Origin: Cryobacterium sp. PH31-O1
Lineage (GTDB): Bacteria; Actinomycetota; Actinomycetes; Actinomycetales; Microbacteriaceae
Direction of reading: 5' to 3'
Length of the DNA: 64,000 nt
NCBI RefSeq assembly: GCF_030063455.1
Contig: NZ_JASITB010000001.1
Location: 434,001-498,000, forward strand
Part shown: in pieces, positions 36,430 through 45,429 of the stretch
Layout of the letters: each line of letters opens with the position of its first letter
How positions within the stretch are numbered: position 1 is the first letter of the stretch
The notes under the pieces: generated by a model
What the model was told of the DNA's origin: nothing
Databases searched by the model: none
The model's input: only the letters and a program-made list of their open reading frames with translations
Translations under genes and position numbers: made by a program

Positions 36430-37109
36430 ATGAAACTCTCACACACCATCGCCGCGGCATCCGCGCTGGTCTTCGCCCTATCCGGCCTTCCGTCTGGGGC
36501 CACGCCACACACGACACCCCCGCGACCCAGTGCGCGCTGCTCTCGCGCACACCATGGCCGTCGACGCATGGCCCGCAGGCTTAGTCGCCGTTCGCGCCTC
36601 CAACGAGAAGGGTCGCACCTACGCTTCCGGGGTGATCGAGCTCGGCATGCCGGACAAGGTGCGGGCCGATAGCCAGATCAGGATCGGGAGCAATACCAAA
36701 TCCTTCACCGCCGCACTCGTGATGCAACTGGTCGGCGAGGGCGCAATCTCTCTCGACGCAGATGTCGAGACGTACCTTCCGGGAGTCGTCCGGCACCCCC
36801 AGGTAAGTGGACACGACATCACCGTCCGTCAGTTACTGCAGCACACGAGTGGGCTGCCCGACATGGACGGCGGCATCAGCGACCACCTGCTGGAAGGGTG
36901 CCGCCTATGGGCTGGCGCTCATCTCCTTTGAGCTTTCCTGCGGGGCGACCGCGTGGGGCCACGGCGGCGACGTGCCCGGCACCGTCAGCCGGGTGGCAGC
37001 GACTGAGGACGGCCGCGCCGCCGCCATTGCGGTCGCTCAGAACCTCACGTCGGTAGAAGCGGATGCCCGTCTCCGCGGCATGATCGACACCGCCATCTGC
37101 TCGATCTAG
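36430..37109 (+). pseudogene. Serine beta-lactamase/DD-peptidase-like gene, broken
   Basis: Starts with a signal peptide (MKLSHTIAAASALVFALSG), then the reading passes to another frame near 36510-36530. There the class C-like part includes the catalytic SxxK motif in GSNTKSFTAAL. That frame stops at 36931 soon after HTSGLPDMDGG. A third segment in yet another frame (about 36905-37109) carries the KTG-equivalent HGG box (WGHGGDVPGT). The middle of about 120-150 residues with the YxN motif is missing. Two frame changes and a deletion make it inactive. Confidence 0.8.
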
Positions 37110-37185
37110 ACCAGACTTCCGAACCTCAGTCGAAGTCAGGCGTGCAGGCAGTCGGTGACACTCGATCGGAAGGCAAGAGCACATC

Positions 37186-39072
37186 ATGAAAACCGGTCGC
37201 ACCTCAGGCGAAGCCACGCTGATGAGCTCTGGAGAGCGCGCGCGCTCACGGTTCGCCAGAACGTTGAGGTTTCGGTTGCCGCTCATCCCCCTCACGGCCG
37301 TCGCTGTCGTACTTCTGTGGCTCAATCGGAGCCCGTGGTGGGGTTGGGTGTTGGTGGGCGTCATGATTGTGGCTGCGGCCACCGCTGCCCGAAGATGGCT
37401 TCGAGCCCACGCTCTTCTTCAGGTGGGCGCGTGGCTGCTTACCGCGGTGATCGTCTTCACAACTGCCCTCTTTGCCTACCCGTCGCCGATGGTCCGCGAG
37501 GCCGGGGGCGCAGATCCGCTGCTCACCGACGTTGTTGCAACACACAACGGCCCCGTTCGTGGTGTGACCAACGACGATCGTGCGGTGGAGATCTTCGCCG
37601 GGATCCCCTATGCCCAGCCTCCGGTTGGTGATCTGCGCTGGCGGGCTCCGGAGCCGCTCACGGCACGCACGGAGGTCTTCACCGCGGACCGATTCTCATC
37701 CGCACCCGTCCAAGGCACGTCCCGGTTCCTCACCCGAGCGCTCTCGCAGGTCGTCGACATGCCGCTCGAGGACACGTTCCTCAACCCATATCCCGTGAGT
37801 GAGGAGAGCCTGTCCCTCAATATCTGGCGCAGTTCGGCATCCGCCTCGGCGCCGCGACCAGTCCTTGTCTACATTCCTGGCGGGGGCTTCGCCACCGGAT
37901 CCGGTGCGCTGCCTCTGTACGATGGCGAAGCTCTGGCCTCTCGGGGCGACGTGATCACCGTCACGATCGACTACCGGTTGGGAGTACTCGGGTTCCTGTC
38001 GCATCCGGATCTCGCCGCCGAGTCCCACTATGGCGCCTCAGGCAACTATGGTCTTCTCGACCAAATCGCCGCCCTGCAGTGGATTCGAGACAACATCGCC
38101 GGCTTCGGAGGCGACCCTGATCGTGTGACCATCGCAGGAGAGTCCGCAGGGGGCGAGAGCGTGTGCATTCTGGGAGCGACACCGCTTGCGGAAGGTTTGG
38201 TCGACGGCATCATCGGCGGCAGCGGCGCGTGCCTGGGCAGCACTGGCGACACAGAAGCCGGCGACCAGTTCGATACCCGTGAGGCGGCGGAGGACGCAGG
38301 GCAGCGCATGAGCCAGGCACTCGGCAACGCGTCCCTGCAGGACATGCGCGAAATGCCGGTCGAGCAAATCCTGGATGCATCGGACTCACTTGCGGGTCAC
38401 TGGCGGCCTTCCGTCGACGGGTACGTACTCGAAAAGGCAGCCGCGGAGATCTACGCCTCGGGAGAGCAGCTGGATGTTCCGACTCTCGTGGGAAGCAACG
38501 CAGACGAAGCGTCGCTGGCCCTCGCAAGCCCGCCACAGATCAGCGTGTCCGAATATCAGGCGTCCGTTCAACAGACCTACGGCAATGAATCGGAGCGCTT
38601 CCTCGGGCTCTACCCAGGCGATACCGAGCAGCAGGTCCTCGATTCGTCTCTGAGAGCCCAGACAGACAGCGTCATGACCCGCGCGATGCTCCGCTGGGCG
38701 CAACTACAAACCGATACCGGCAGTGAAGACGCGTACCTGTACTACTTCTCCCACGTACCTCCGGACAAGGGACTCGAGAAGTTCGGCGCGTATCACGGCG
38801 CCGAGGTCGCCTACGCGTATGACAACCTTGGTGCTGATAACAACAGCGTGTACCAGGAGGCCGACTACAGACTCCGCGACCAGATGAGCGGGTACTGGCT
38901 CAATTTCGTGCACGCGGGCAACCCGAACGGAACCGGCCTGCCCGCCTGGCCGACAGTTGCGCAAGGCTCCGACGACGTCATGGAATTCGGGCCAGACGGA
39001 AGCGTTATGTCCCCGCGACCGCGGCCTGCAGCGATCGACTTCTGGCTCCAACACAACGGATCGATCCGCTAG
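37186..39072 (+). CDS. Membrane-anchored type B carboxylesterase
   Basis: A 628-residue esterase. Residues 1-112 are an unusual extra domain with three transmembrane helices (about 31-48, 51-68 and 78-98). The carboxylesterase domain starts near residue 115 (VVATHNGPVRGV), with the oxyanion loop PGGGFATGSG, nucleophile S320 in GESAGGES, E441 in SNADEASL and H537 in AYHGAEVAY. The catalytic domain should lie outside the membrane. It may hydrolyse esters of drugs or xenobiotics, as p-nitrobenzyl esterases do. There is no MerR-type promoter in front; it follows the beta-lactamase-like remnant by 76 bp. Confidence 0.88.
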   Translation: MKTGRTSGEATLMSSGERARSRFARTLRFRLPLIPLTAVAVVLLWLNRSPWWGWVLVGVMIVAAATAARRWLRAHALLQVGAWLLTAVIVFTTALFAYPSPMVREAGGADPLLTDVVATHNGPVRGVTNDDRAVEIFAGIPYAQPPVGDLRWRAPEPLTARTEVFTADRFSSAPVQGTSRFLTRALSQVVDMPLEDTFLNPYPVSEESLSLNIWRSSASASAPRPVLVYIPGGGFATGSGALPLYDGEALASRGDVITVTIDYRLGVLGFLSHPDLAAESHYGASGNYGLLDQIAALQWIRDNIAGFGGDPDRVTIAGESAGGESVCILGATPLAEGLVDGIIGGSGACLGSTGDTEAGDQFDTREAAEDAGQRMSQALGNASLQDMREMPVEQILDASDSLAGHWRPSVDGYVLEKAAAEIYASGEQLDVPTLVGSNADEASLALASPPQISVSEYQASVQQTYGNESERFLGLYPGDTEQQVLDSSLRAQTDSVMTRAMLRWAQLQTDTGSEDAYLYYFSHVPPDKGLEKFGAYHGAEVAYAYDNLGADNNSVYQEADYRLRDQMSGYWLNFVHAGNPNGTGLPAWPTVAQGSDDVMEFGPDGSVMSPRPRPAAIDFWLQHNGSIR

Positions 39073-39134
39073 CGCCAGGGTCTGCGGGCCACCGGTTACC
39101 GCGCTGGGTGATCCTGGTACGGATACCTCTGCAC

Positions 39135-39165
39135 TTGACCCGGTGCCGTCCACATAGTGTCTGCT
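39135..39165 (+). promoter_or_regulatory. MerR-type promoter of the lipoprotein hydrolase
   Basis: TTGACC (39135-39140), 19-bp spacer, TCTGCT (39160-39165); dyad ACCCGGT-N7-ACATAGT. The ATG at 39172 falls at the expected start point, so the message is probably leaderless. Confidence 0.7.
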
Positions 39166-39171
39166 CGTTCT

Positions 39172-40713
39172 ATGTCACGGAATACTCTTTGCCGACCAGT
39201 AGGTCTAGTCCGAAATCGCCTCCGTGCGCTCGCCGTAATAGTGCCGGTGGTGCTGCTGGTGAGCGCGTGTGTTCCCTCACCTCAGCCGCAGGAAGCACAG
39301 GTATCGCTCGAGAGCTTTTACAATCAAGAGCTCACTCTCGAGCCCTGCGAGACGCCCGTCTTAACTGGCGATGTCCTCGTTCCGGGTGAGTGCGGGCACG
39401 TCGATGTTCCTATCGACTATGAGAACCCCGACGTGGGCACCGCGCAAATCGCTGTCTTCCGCATCCCCGCGACAGGCACGGAGCCGATCGGATCGCTCTT
39501 CATCAATCCTGGGGGTCCCGGACTACCCGGGATCGGGTACGCGGCTGATGTGGCGCACGCGTGGGTGAACAGTCCTATCACCGAGCAATTCGATCTCGTC
39601 GGATTTGATCCACGCGGAACCGGCACCAGCACACCGGCGATCGACTGCTACACCGATGGAGAGCGTGACGATGACGCGTTGGCCGCGAGTCTGTTGTCTC
39701 TGCCAGATTCGCGCCCTCTTGTCGACGCCTGCGACGACAGCGTCGGCGGCGTCGACGTCTTAGCGCACCTGGGAACGAGGGATGCGGCCCAGGACTTGGA
39801 TGTTCTGCGGGAAGTTTTCGGCGACGACAGTCTCAGTTACGTCGGGGTGAGCTACGGCACCAGGTTGGGTGCCGTGTACGCAGAAATGTTCCCGGAGAAC
39901 GTGCGAGCCCTGGTACTCGACGGTGCGATGGACCCTCATACGGGAACTCTTGAGCGCAACGTCGTGCAATGGGAGGGACTGCAGCGCGGCTTCGAGTCAC
40001 TCGCGGCATTCTGCGCGACACAGGGCGACTGCCCGCTCGGCACACACACTGACACCGCGACACAGACATACCAGCAGCTCGTGCGTCCCCTCCTCGAGAC
40101 ACCGCTCCCAGCCGGCGAAGGTCGTGAGCTGAGCTACACGGCAGCCAACGACGGCGTTGTCATGGGGCTGTACAGTGCAGACTTCTGGCCGCTCGTCATC
40201 GCGGGCCTCACCGAACTGGCTGCGGGTCGTGGTGACACCCTTCTTTGGCTCAGAGACCTGTACCACGAACGGTCCTCCGACGGCAGCTATGCCAATTCCG
40301 CGGAGGCGACGGTGGCCATCGACTGCCTGGACGAGGACCGGTTCAGCCCGGCGGGCCAGGCGGAGCTCGTCGGCGCCGCACTCGCCGCCGCCCCTTTCCT
40401 CGACCCGGGGACGCCTGTGAAGGTCGCGCCTGCCCTGTGTGAGGGTTGGCCGGTTGAGCCGACGCTGGGTTTCCCTTACGCGACCGATATCGAGGGTCTG
40501 CCTCCAACATTGACAGTGTCCGTGACCGGTGACCCGGTCACTCCGCATCAGGGTGGCATCAGCCTCGCCGAAACGCTGGGTGGAAGCCTGCTGACCGTTG
40601 AGGGGGCGCAGCACGGGTCAGTGATCTCGGGAAACGAGTGTATCGACTCCGTCGTCGTCGCTTACCTTGTCGATCTCACGCCCCCTCCGGCTGACGCAAC
40701 GTGTCGGCTATGA
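39172..40713 (+). CDS. Alpha/beta-hydrolase lipoprotein (peptidase S33, tripeptidyl aminopeptidase-like)
   Basis: A 513-residue secreted hydrolase. The N-terminal signal peptide ends in a lipobox LVSAC with the lipidated cysteine at residue 33. The alpha/beta domain shows FINPGGPGLPG (oxyanion side) near 110, FDPRGTGTS near 145 and the nucleophile S227 in GVSYGTRLG. The C-terminal TAP-like domain ends with LTVEGAQHGS, holding the catalytic histidine. ATG 39172 is preferred over the in-frame GTG at 39157 because it lies at the predicted transcription start of the MerR-type promoter. Probable role: cleavage of short peptides or a peptide-like antibiotic outside the membrane. Confidence 0.87.
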   Translation: MSRNTLCRPVGLVRNRLRALAVIVPVVLLVSACVPSPQPQEAQVSLESFYNQELTLEPCETPVLTGDVLVPGECGHVDVPIDYENPDVGTAQIAVFRIPATGTEPIGSLFINPGGPGLPGIGYAADVAHAWVNSPITEQFDLVGFDPRGTGTSTPAIDCYTDGERDDDALAASLLSLPDSRPLVDACDDSVGGVDVLAHLGTRDAAQDLDVLREVFGDDSLSYVGVSYGTRLGAVYAEMFPENVRALVLDGAMDPHTGTLERNVVQWEGLQRGFESLAAFCATQGDCPLGTHTDTATQTYQQLVRPLLETPLPAGEGRELSYTAANDGVVMGLYSADFWPLVIAGLTELAAGRGDTLLWLRDLYHERSSDGSYANSAEATVAIDCLDEDRFSPAGQAELVGAALAAAPFLDPGTPVKVAPALCEGWPVEPTLGFPYATDIEGLPPTLTVSVTGDPVTPHQGGISLAETLGGSLLTVEGAQHGSVISGNECIDSVVVAYLVDLTPPPADATCRL

Positions 40714-40728
40714 CCCGAGCGTCCTGGA

Positions 40729-41649
40729 TCAGTCCACCAGGAAGACGACCCGGTTCGTCGACCGCGCAGCGCCGTCGGCGACCCATGGTCCGAGGGCTGT
40801 CCATGACCTCTGATCGAGGTCACCGATCGTGTGTCGACCGGAGTGGACTTCGGCTGCCAGATACTCCATTTCGGGCCCAAGCCCGTTTTGACTACCGAGG
40901 AAGAAGGTCGAGATCGATCTGTCGAAGTTGGTCGAGCCGGCGACGAACGCGCCGAACGGGAAGTGCTCGTCGTGACCGGCGGCATGTCCCAGCGCAATGA
41001 CCGTACCTCACGGCGCGAGCAAGGAATACGCGGCGACGAGATGCGGTCCTCCCACGACGTCCACTGCTGCGAAGACCGGCACCGATACTGTGTCCATCGT
41101 CGCGTGCACCTCTGCCGCTCCGAGCTGCTTGATTCGTTCGTGGGCCGCCTGGTCCCGCGCGATCGCGACGACGTGCGCCCCGGATCTGGCCGCCAGCTGA
41201 ACGGCTGCCGCTCCCACGGCGCTGTTGGCACCCACCACGAGCAGACGCCGCCCGAGCAGCGATCCAAGCCCCCGAAGCGCGCGGAGAGCGCTGGTGACGG
41301 GGACCGGGATCGTGCTCATCAGCGCCGGGTCTGCACCGTTCGGTGTCACGGCGATCGTCGCTGTCGGAACACTCCGCATCTGAGCCCAGCCGCCGCGGCT
41401 CCCGAGGAAGATCACGGACTGGCCTTCCTCGGGCCCGCTCCCGTTTTGCGCGCTACGAAGCACTGTCCCGGCACCGTCCCAGCCGGGGACTGATCCGGGT
41501 TCCGCGGTGGCGAGCGCCGCGAGATCTCCCGGGTTCGGAGCAAATGCCTTTACCTGGATGAGAGCTTCATCTTCACGTTGGGGTGGATCGGACCGTTCGC
41601 GAAAAGAAAGTCCTGCGTGGCTTGACTGGTCTGCTATCCATGCGCGCAT
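40729..41649 (-). pseudogene. Zinc-type alcohol dehydrogenase-like gene with a stop codon
   Basis: One 307-codon frame interrupted only by TGA at 41008-41010, in the context YSLLAP-stop-GTVIALGHAAG. The sequence on both sides is a continuous medium-chain dehydrogenase/reductase: MRAWIADQSSHAG, VVGANSAVGAAAVQLA (NADP-binding loop), then EMEYLAAEVHSG. CGA to TGA would explain the stop. Convergent with the lipoprotein hydrolase; stop codons are 15 bp apart. A second intact member is at 53099-54070. Confidence 0.8.
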
Positions 41650-41697
41650 TGAGTGTGCTTCTTCCTGCGGGTTGGTTTCAAGGTTCTCGAAGCTTGG

Positions 41698-41898
41698 TCA
41701 CGCGTCACGCCCGCGCAGCCTGAGGATTCCGTCGACGAGCAAGACCAAGATGCCGACCCCTCCTGCAGGCAGGCCAAGCAGGATGAGCCCGCCGGCCCCG
41801 ATATTCGCATCGGTGGGGAAAGGGTCGGTGATGGCCCACGCACCGGCGAGCATCAGAAAGCCGACGGCGAGAAGAATCGTTCCCGTCACTCTGAGCAT
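41698..41898 (-). CDS. Small membrane protein, 66 residues
   Basis: Two hydrophobic helices, about residues 4-24 and 33-56 (LLAVGFLMLAGAWA, GGLILLGLPAGGVGILVLLV), with a basic end. No family recognised. It lies 27 bp after the SnoaL-like gene on the same strand, probably in one transcript. Confidence 0.55.
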   Translation of the reverse strand: MLRVTGTILLAVGFLMLAGAWAITDPFPTDANIGAGGLILLGLPAGGVGILVLLVDGILRLRGRDA

Positions 41899-41925
41899 GT
41901 CGTCTCGTTTCTATTGGGTGGTAGT

Positions 41926-42306
41926 TCAGGACGGCCTGATCGGCTCATCGGTTGCAGCCTCGAGGTAGAACCGCGCCCAGGACACCAGGCCGTTCGAATC
42001 GGTGCGCCAGATTACGGGGCCTACGATTCCTGCCGAAGTGCCGTCGGCCGCGGTGCCGTCCATCTCCCATTCCGACCAGACTTCGTCGCCATTGATCGCG
42101 CGACGAAGAACTCGCGCCGTCAGATTTGGGAATCGGCCGAGTATCGCGGTCCAATTACGCAGCACGGTTGCGCGACCCTCGAAATTCCGAGACGGGTGAT
42201 GAGGGGTTTCGGAAACATAGCCGGCAGAGAAGCACGCGGCGATGCTGTTGGCGTCATGGGAGTTGATCGCTGTCTCGAGCGTGGTGATCGCATCTAGGTG
42301 TGTCAT
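41926..42306 (-). CDS. SnoaL-like / nuclear transport factor 2 family protein
   Basis: A 126-residue NTF2-fold protein: HDANSIAACFSAGYVSETP near residue 20, an F-G-R-F strand region near 55, and SWARFYLEAA at the C-terminus. The fold is used by small isomerases, hydrolases and binding proteins, so activity is not predictable. It precedes a small membrane protein gene. Confidence 0.78.
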   Translation of the reverse strand: MTHLDAITTLETAINSHDANSIAACFSAGYVSETPHHPSRNFEGRATVLRNWTAILGRFPNLTARVLRRAINGDEVWSEWEMDGTAADGTSAGIVGPVIWRTDSNGLVSWARFYLEAATDEPIRPS

Positions 42307-42478
42307 TTTTCGCCAGCTTTCGTTGGGGTGATTTCGTTGCTATTCGCAGTTTTCAAGCAGCGCGGTCTCAATCGCCGTTGGGCGTGAAGACTCCGGTTCG
42401 GGCAGGAGCCATCGGGTCGGTGAAGTTGGGATGCTCCCGATCCCGTGGCGCACGGGAGCCAGCTTTGCCGCCAAAGGG

Positions 42479-43096
42479 TCACAGCCATCCGCGATCGCGG
42501 GCTGCCCTGGCAGCGTCGTGCCGTGTTGAGGTCGCGGTCTTCTGAGTGGCGTAGGAGAGGTAATTTCGAACGGTGCCAGGCGCGAGGTGCAATCGCCTGG
42601 CGATGTCTCTGACCGAGTACCCCTCGCGCGTCTCCCGTAGGACATCGGCCTCGCGTTCGGTCAAAGGTGAGTCGTCGACGACCGAGGCCTCCAGGACGTC
42701 GTGAGCGATCCAGCGCTGGCCCTCGTTCACCTTGTGGATAGCCTCGGCGATCTCCTCCGGATCAGCGCCCTTACTCATGAACCCAAGCACGCCAAGCTTG
42801 AGCGCTCGCCGGAGGACACCCTGTCGCGCGTGCCGGGTGAGCATCAGCACGCGTTGCTCGGGACGTGTCGACATGATCGAGGCGACGGCCTCCAGGCCGT
42901 CCATCTCAGGCATCTCGAGATCAATGACAAGTACATCCGGGTGATGCTGAAGCGTTGCGGTCACGGACTCCTCGCCGTTGCCCGCCTGCGCCACGACGTC
43001 GATGGTGCCGTCGAGCGTGAGGAGCGCCGAAAGGGCCACCCGCAGCAGCAGCTCGTCATCGGCCAGGACGATCCTGATGGCATCCGACTCGCTCAT
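42479..43096 (-). CDS. NarL/LuxR-type response regulator
   Basis: A 205-residue response regulator. The phosphoacceptor is D59 (LVIDLEMPEMDG), the acidic pair is D13-D14 and the conserved lysine lies in FMSKGA near 109. The LuxR-type HTH covers about 145-200 (SPLTEREADVLRETREGYSVRDIARRL is the start). It overlaps the histidine kinase gene by four bases (ATGA). Similar pairs (DesK/DesR, LiaS/LiaR type) sense membrane or cell-wall state. Confidence 0.92.
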   Translation of the reverse strand: MSESDAIRIVLADDELLLRVALSALLTLDGTIDVVAQAGNGEESVTATLQHHPDVLVIDLEMPEMDGLEAVASIMSTRPEQRVLMLTRHARQGVLRRALKLGVLGFMSKGADPEEIAEAIHKVNEGQRWIAHDVLEASVVDDSPLTEREADVLRETREGYSVRDIARRLHLAPGTVRNYLSYATQKTATSTRHDAARAARDRGWL

Positions 43097-44184
43097 TGAC
43101 TGCCCCCGGTCTCACTGTTTCCGCTGTCGGGATCGATCCGAGCGGATACGACGAACCGGTCCGGCGAGCGCTCGACCCACAGTGCGCCGCCCGCGCTCTC
43201 CACGCGATCCCGCAGGTGCGCAAGCCCTCTCAGCGGGGAGTCGCCGGTATCGACTGCGCCGTCGTTGGCGACTTCCAAGGACCTCCGCGATGCGGTTATC
43301 CTCACGATGGTCGGACGCGCATGGCGAAGCAGATTCGTGGTGGCCTCCCGGAGCACCTGTGCCAACAAGGGATGCGCGGAGCTCTCGCCGGCGTCGTCGA
43401 ATCTCACCTGAACGGCCACACCCGCAGCCTCGACGAGCCGCCTGGCGTTCTCGAGTTCGGCCACCATATTCAGCTCATAGCGCGCATAGGTCAGCGCTCT
43501 CGTCTCCACGATCGTCTCGTCGACGAGACGGCGGATCTCGGAGAACTCCAGCTCAGCCCGGTCGGGATCGGTGTGAGCCACGCGTCGGCCGAGTGCTGCT
43601 TTGAGCTTGATGACATGCAGCGAATGACCCTGGATATCGTGGAGGTCACCCGTGAAGCGCATCCGCTCGCGCGCGACTGCGAGCTCAGCCTCTGTTTCCT
43701 GCGCGCGTTCAAGCCGCCGCACGACCTGCCAGGCCTGCTCACTGAGCAAGATGACCGCCACGACAAAGAGCGTGCCGAAAGTCGGGACCGCGAGGTACAA
43801 GGCGGCGAGCGCCCACGTGGCGGGGTGGAAGACGAAGGAGCTCGCCCCGATCGTCGCGACCGCGAGCGCGAAAACCGCGATCCATAATCGCCGTCTTCGT
43901 GCTCGCGCGAGCAGAAGCGCGCCGATGAGCGCCATCGGCACGAAACCGATCGGGCTCGAGGCCGTCAGCGCCCCGATGATCCACGAGGCCGTAGTGAACA
44001 TGAACGCAAGGATCGCCAGACGCGGGTACCCCTCCAGGCTCCACTTGCGCAGCAGAGCGAGGGTGACCAGGAACCCGAGAACGACCATCAATCCCTCGGA
44101 CCACGAGGTCGACGTGAGCACGATACCGATGATGCTCGGCGGCGCAATGGCGGCGACAGCCGTGACCATCGCCACGCGACGCAT
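43093..44184 (-). CDS. Sensor histidine kinase (HisKA_3 type)
   Basis: A 363-residue kinase. Five to six membrane helices fill residues 5-150 with very short loops, the layout of intramembrane-sensing kinases. The phosphoacceptor is H182 in GDLHDIQGHSLHVIKLK. The ATPase shows the N box LREATTNLLRHARP near 285, NDGAVD near 310 and GLAHLRDRVESAGG near 325. It is partner to the response regulator downstream. The signal is unknown; a membrane stress is likely from the topology. Confidence 0.9.
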   Translation of the reverse strand: MRRVAMVTAVAAIAPPSIIGIVLTSTSWSEGLMVVLGFLVTLALLRKWSLEGYPRLAILAFMFTTASWIIGALTASSPIGFVPMALIGALLLARARRRRLWIAVFALAVATIGASSFVFHPATWALAALYLAVPTFGTLFVVAVILLSEQAWQVVRRLERAQETEAELAVARERMRFTGDLHDIQGHSLHVIKLKAALGRRVAHTDPDRAELEFSEIRRLVDETIVETRALTYARYELNMVAELENARRLVEAAGVAVQVRFDDAGESSAHPLLAQVLREATTNLLRHARPTIVRITASRRSLEVANDGAVDTGDSPLRGLAHLRDRVESAGGALWVERSPDRFVVSARIDPDSGNSETGGSQ

Positions 44185-44228
44185 TCGCGCGATGATTGGA
44201 GCTTCGCCGCTTGCGTTGTGGTCGATGG

Positions 44229-44474
44229 CTAGCTCCGGTTCTCGGCGTCCTGCCGCTTGATCTCGCGGCCGACGGGGCGTTTCGCGAGCATTGCCGCGAC
44301 GCCGAGCCCAAGTCCTATGTACTGTAACGCCCCGTTCCCGAGGAATATGTCCACGATGCTTGCCGGAAGGGTCATGAAGAGACCGAAGTCGAAGTAGTAG
44401 TAGCCGACATAGGCCAGGAAGACGGTTGCGCCGAGAACAATGAGTGCGTTCAGCGCCAAATCGAGGATTTTCAT
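44229..44474 (-). CDS. Small membrane protein upstream of the kinase, 81 residues
   Basis: Starts MKILDLALNALIVLG with two helices (about 5-27 and 30-62), and a polar end (GREIKRQDAENRS). Unrecognised. It lies 44 bp upstream of the kinase on the same strand, so it may be an accessory of that two-component system; this is inference. A longer frame to 44594 is less likely. Confidence 0.5.
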   Translation of the reverse strand: MKILDLALNALIVLGATVFLAYVGYYYFDFGLFMTLPASIVDIFLGNGALQYIGLGLGVAAMLAKRPVGREIKRQDAENRS

Positions 44475-44575
44475 GAACTCAACGATCGCGTCAGCGAAGT
44501 GCCGGCGGTAGTGACGCAGTGTCACATCATCTGATGACGTCTGACCACTGCACGCGCGCTGAATGCTGGAGTGTG

Positions 44576-45247
44576 ATGGGACGCATGACATCACTACGGA
44601 CTTCGAAAGAACTCACTTCACGTCCGCCGCTCTGGCGGCGCCCTCTGAAGATCATCCGCGAGAACAAGCGTGCCTATCTCATCATCAACCTGGCCACGTA
44701 CGGCTTGGCCATCATCGGGTTCCTGATCGGACTCGCCTTTCCCGCGCTCAGTGTGGCGAAGGTCACGGGCTTGCAGGAAAACGGTACCGAGGCGATGGTG
44801 GTTTGGCTGATCAATATCCCACCGCTGTTCGCCCTGGTGATCCTCGCCGTGAACGTCTTCCAACTGAGCCTGCTGACCATCGTGCTGCCGTCGCTTGTCG
44901 TTCCCTTCGCCGGGCTCGCGTTCTTCGGATACTGGGCGGTCCAGACGGGCATAACACTTGCGCCGGGCACGCCAGAAGGATGGGTATCGCTCATTCCCCA
45001 TTCCCTCACCTTCGTCATCGAACTCCAGGCCTACGTGATCGTGGCGCTCGGCACGTACCGCCTCGGGAGTAATTGGCTGTTCCCCCGCAGTGTCGGAGCG
45101 CCGAATCGGCGCAGAGGCTACCTTCAGGGCCTGAAGCAGCTCGGTCTTCTGGCGCTGCCCGCGCTCGCATTGCTTATCATCGGCGCGGTGTGGGAGGCGT
45201 ATTCACTTCGGTACTTCGTCTACCCGCTCCAGCAGCTCCTGCTGTAG
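44576..45247 (+). CDS. Membrane protein, SpoIIM-like layout
   Basis: A 223-residue protein. After a basic start (IRENKRAYLI) come five helices, about 32-52, 75-95, 100-122, 135-160 and 195-215. The order of a transmembrane pair, IPHSLTFVIELQAYVIVALGTYRLG near 140-165 and a final helix resembles the stage II sporulation protein M superfamily, which is wide in non-sporulating bacteria. A decayed paralogue is at 52236-52919. GGAG before 44576 favours this start; 44585 is an alternative. Confidence 0.55.
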   Translation: MGRMTSLRTSKELTSRPPLWRRPLKIIRENKRAYLIINLATYGLAIIGFLIGLAFPALSVAKVTGLQENGTEAMVVWLINIPPLFALVILAVNVFQLSLLTIVLPSLVVPFAGLAFFGYWAVQTGITLAPGTPEGWVSLIPHSLTFVIELQAYVIVALGTYRLGSNWLFPRSVGAPNRRRGYLQGLKQLGLLALPALALLIIGAVWEAYSLRYFVYPLQQLLL

Positions 45248-45390
45248 CTGTCTGGTGCCGTCCCTCCACGAGGGGCGACGAGCCGCGGCAGCTCAGGGCA
45301 TCAGCTGCAAGACAAGGACGAGCCGGCCCGGCGCTTCAGGGGAACCTGTCCAGGTGCCCGGCCGGCCGCGTCGAAAGCTCATCATCACCA

Positions 45391-45421
45391 GTCACAACCA
45401 TATTCCCGCCAGAGGGGTCAG
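45391..45421 (-). promoter_or_regulatory. Degenerate MerR-type promoter (relic)
   Basis: CTGACC (45416-45421), 19-bp spacer, TGTGAC (45391-45396); the spacer keeps TGGCGGGAATATGGT, close to the merR and 52925 promoters. It lies between two convergent gene ends and has no gene to serve, so it looks like the leftover of a lost cassette. Confidence 0.4.
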
Positions 45422-45429
45422 ATTGCTCT

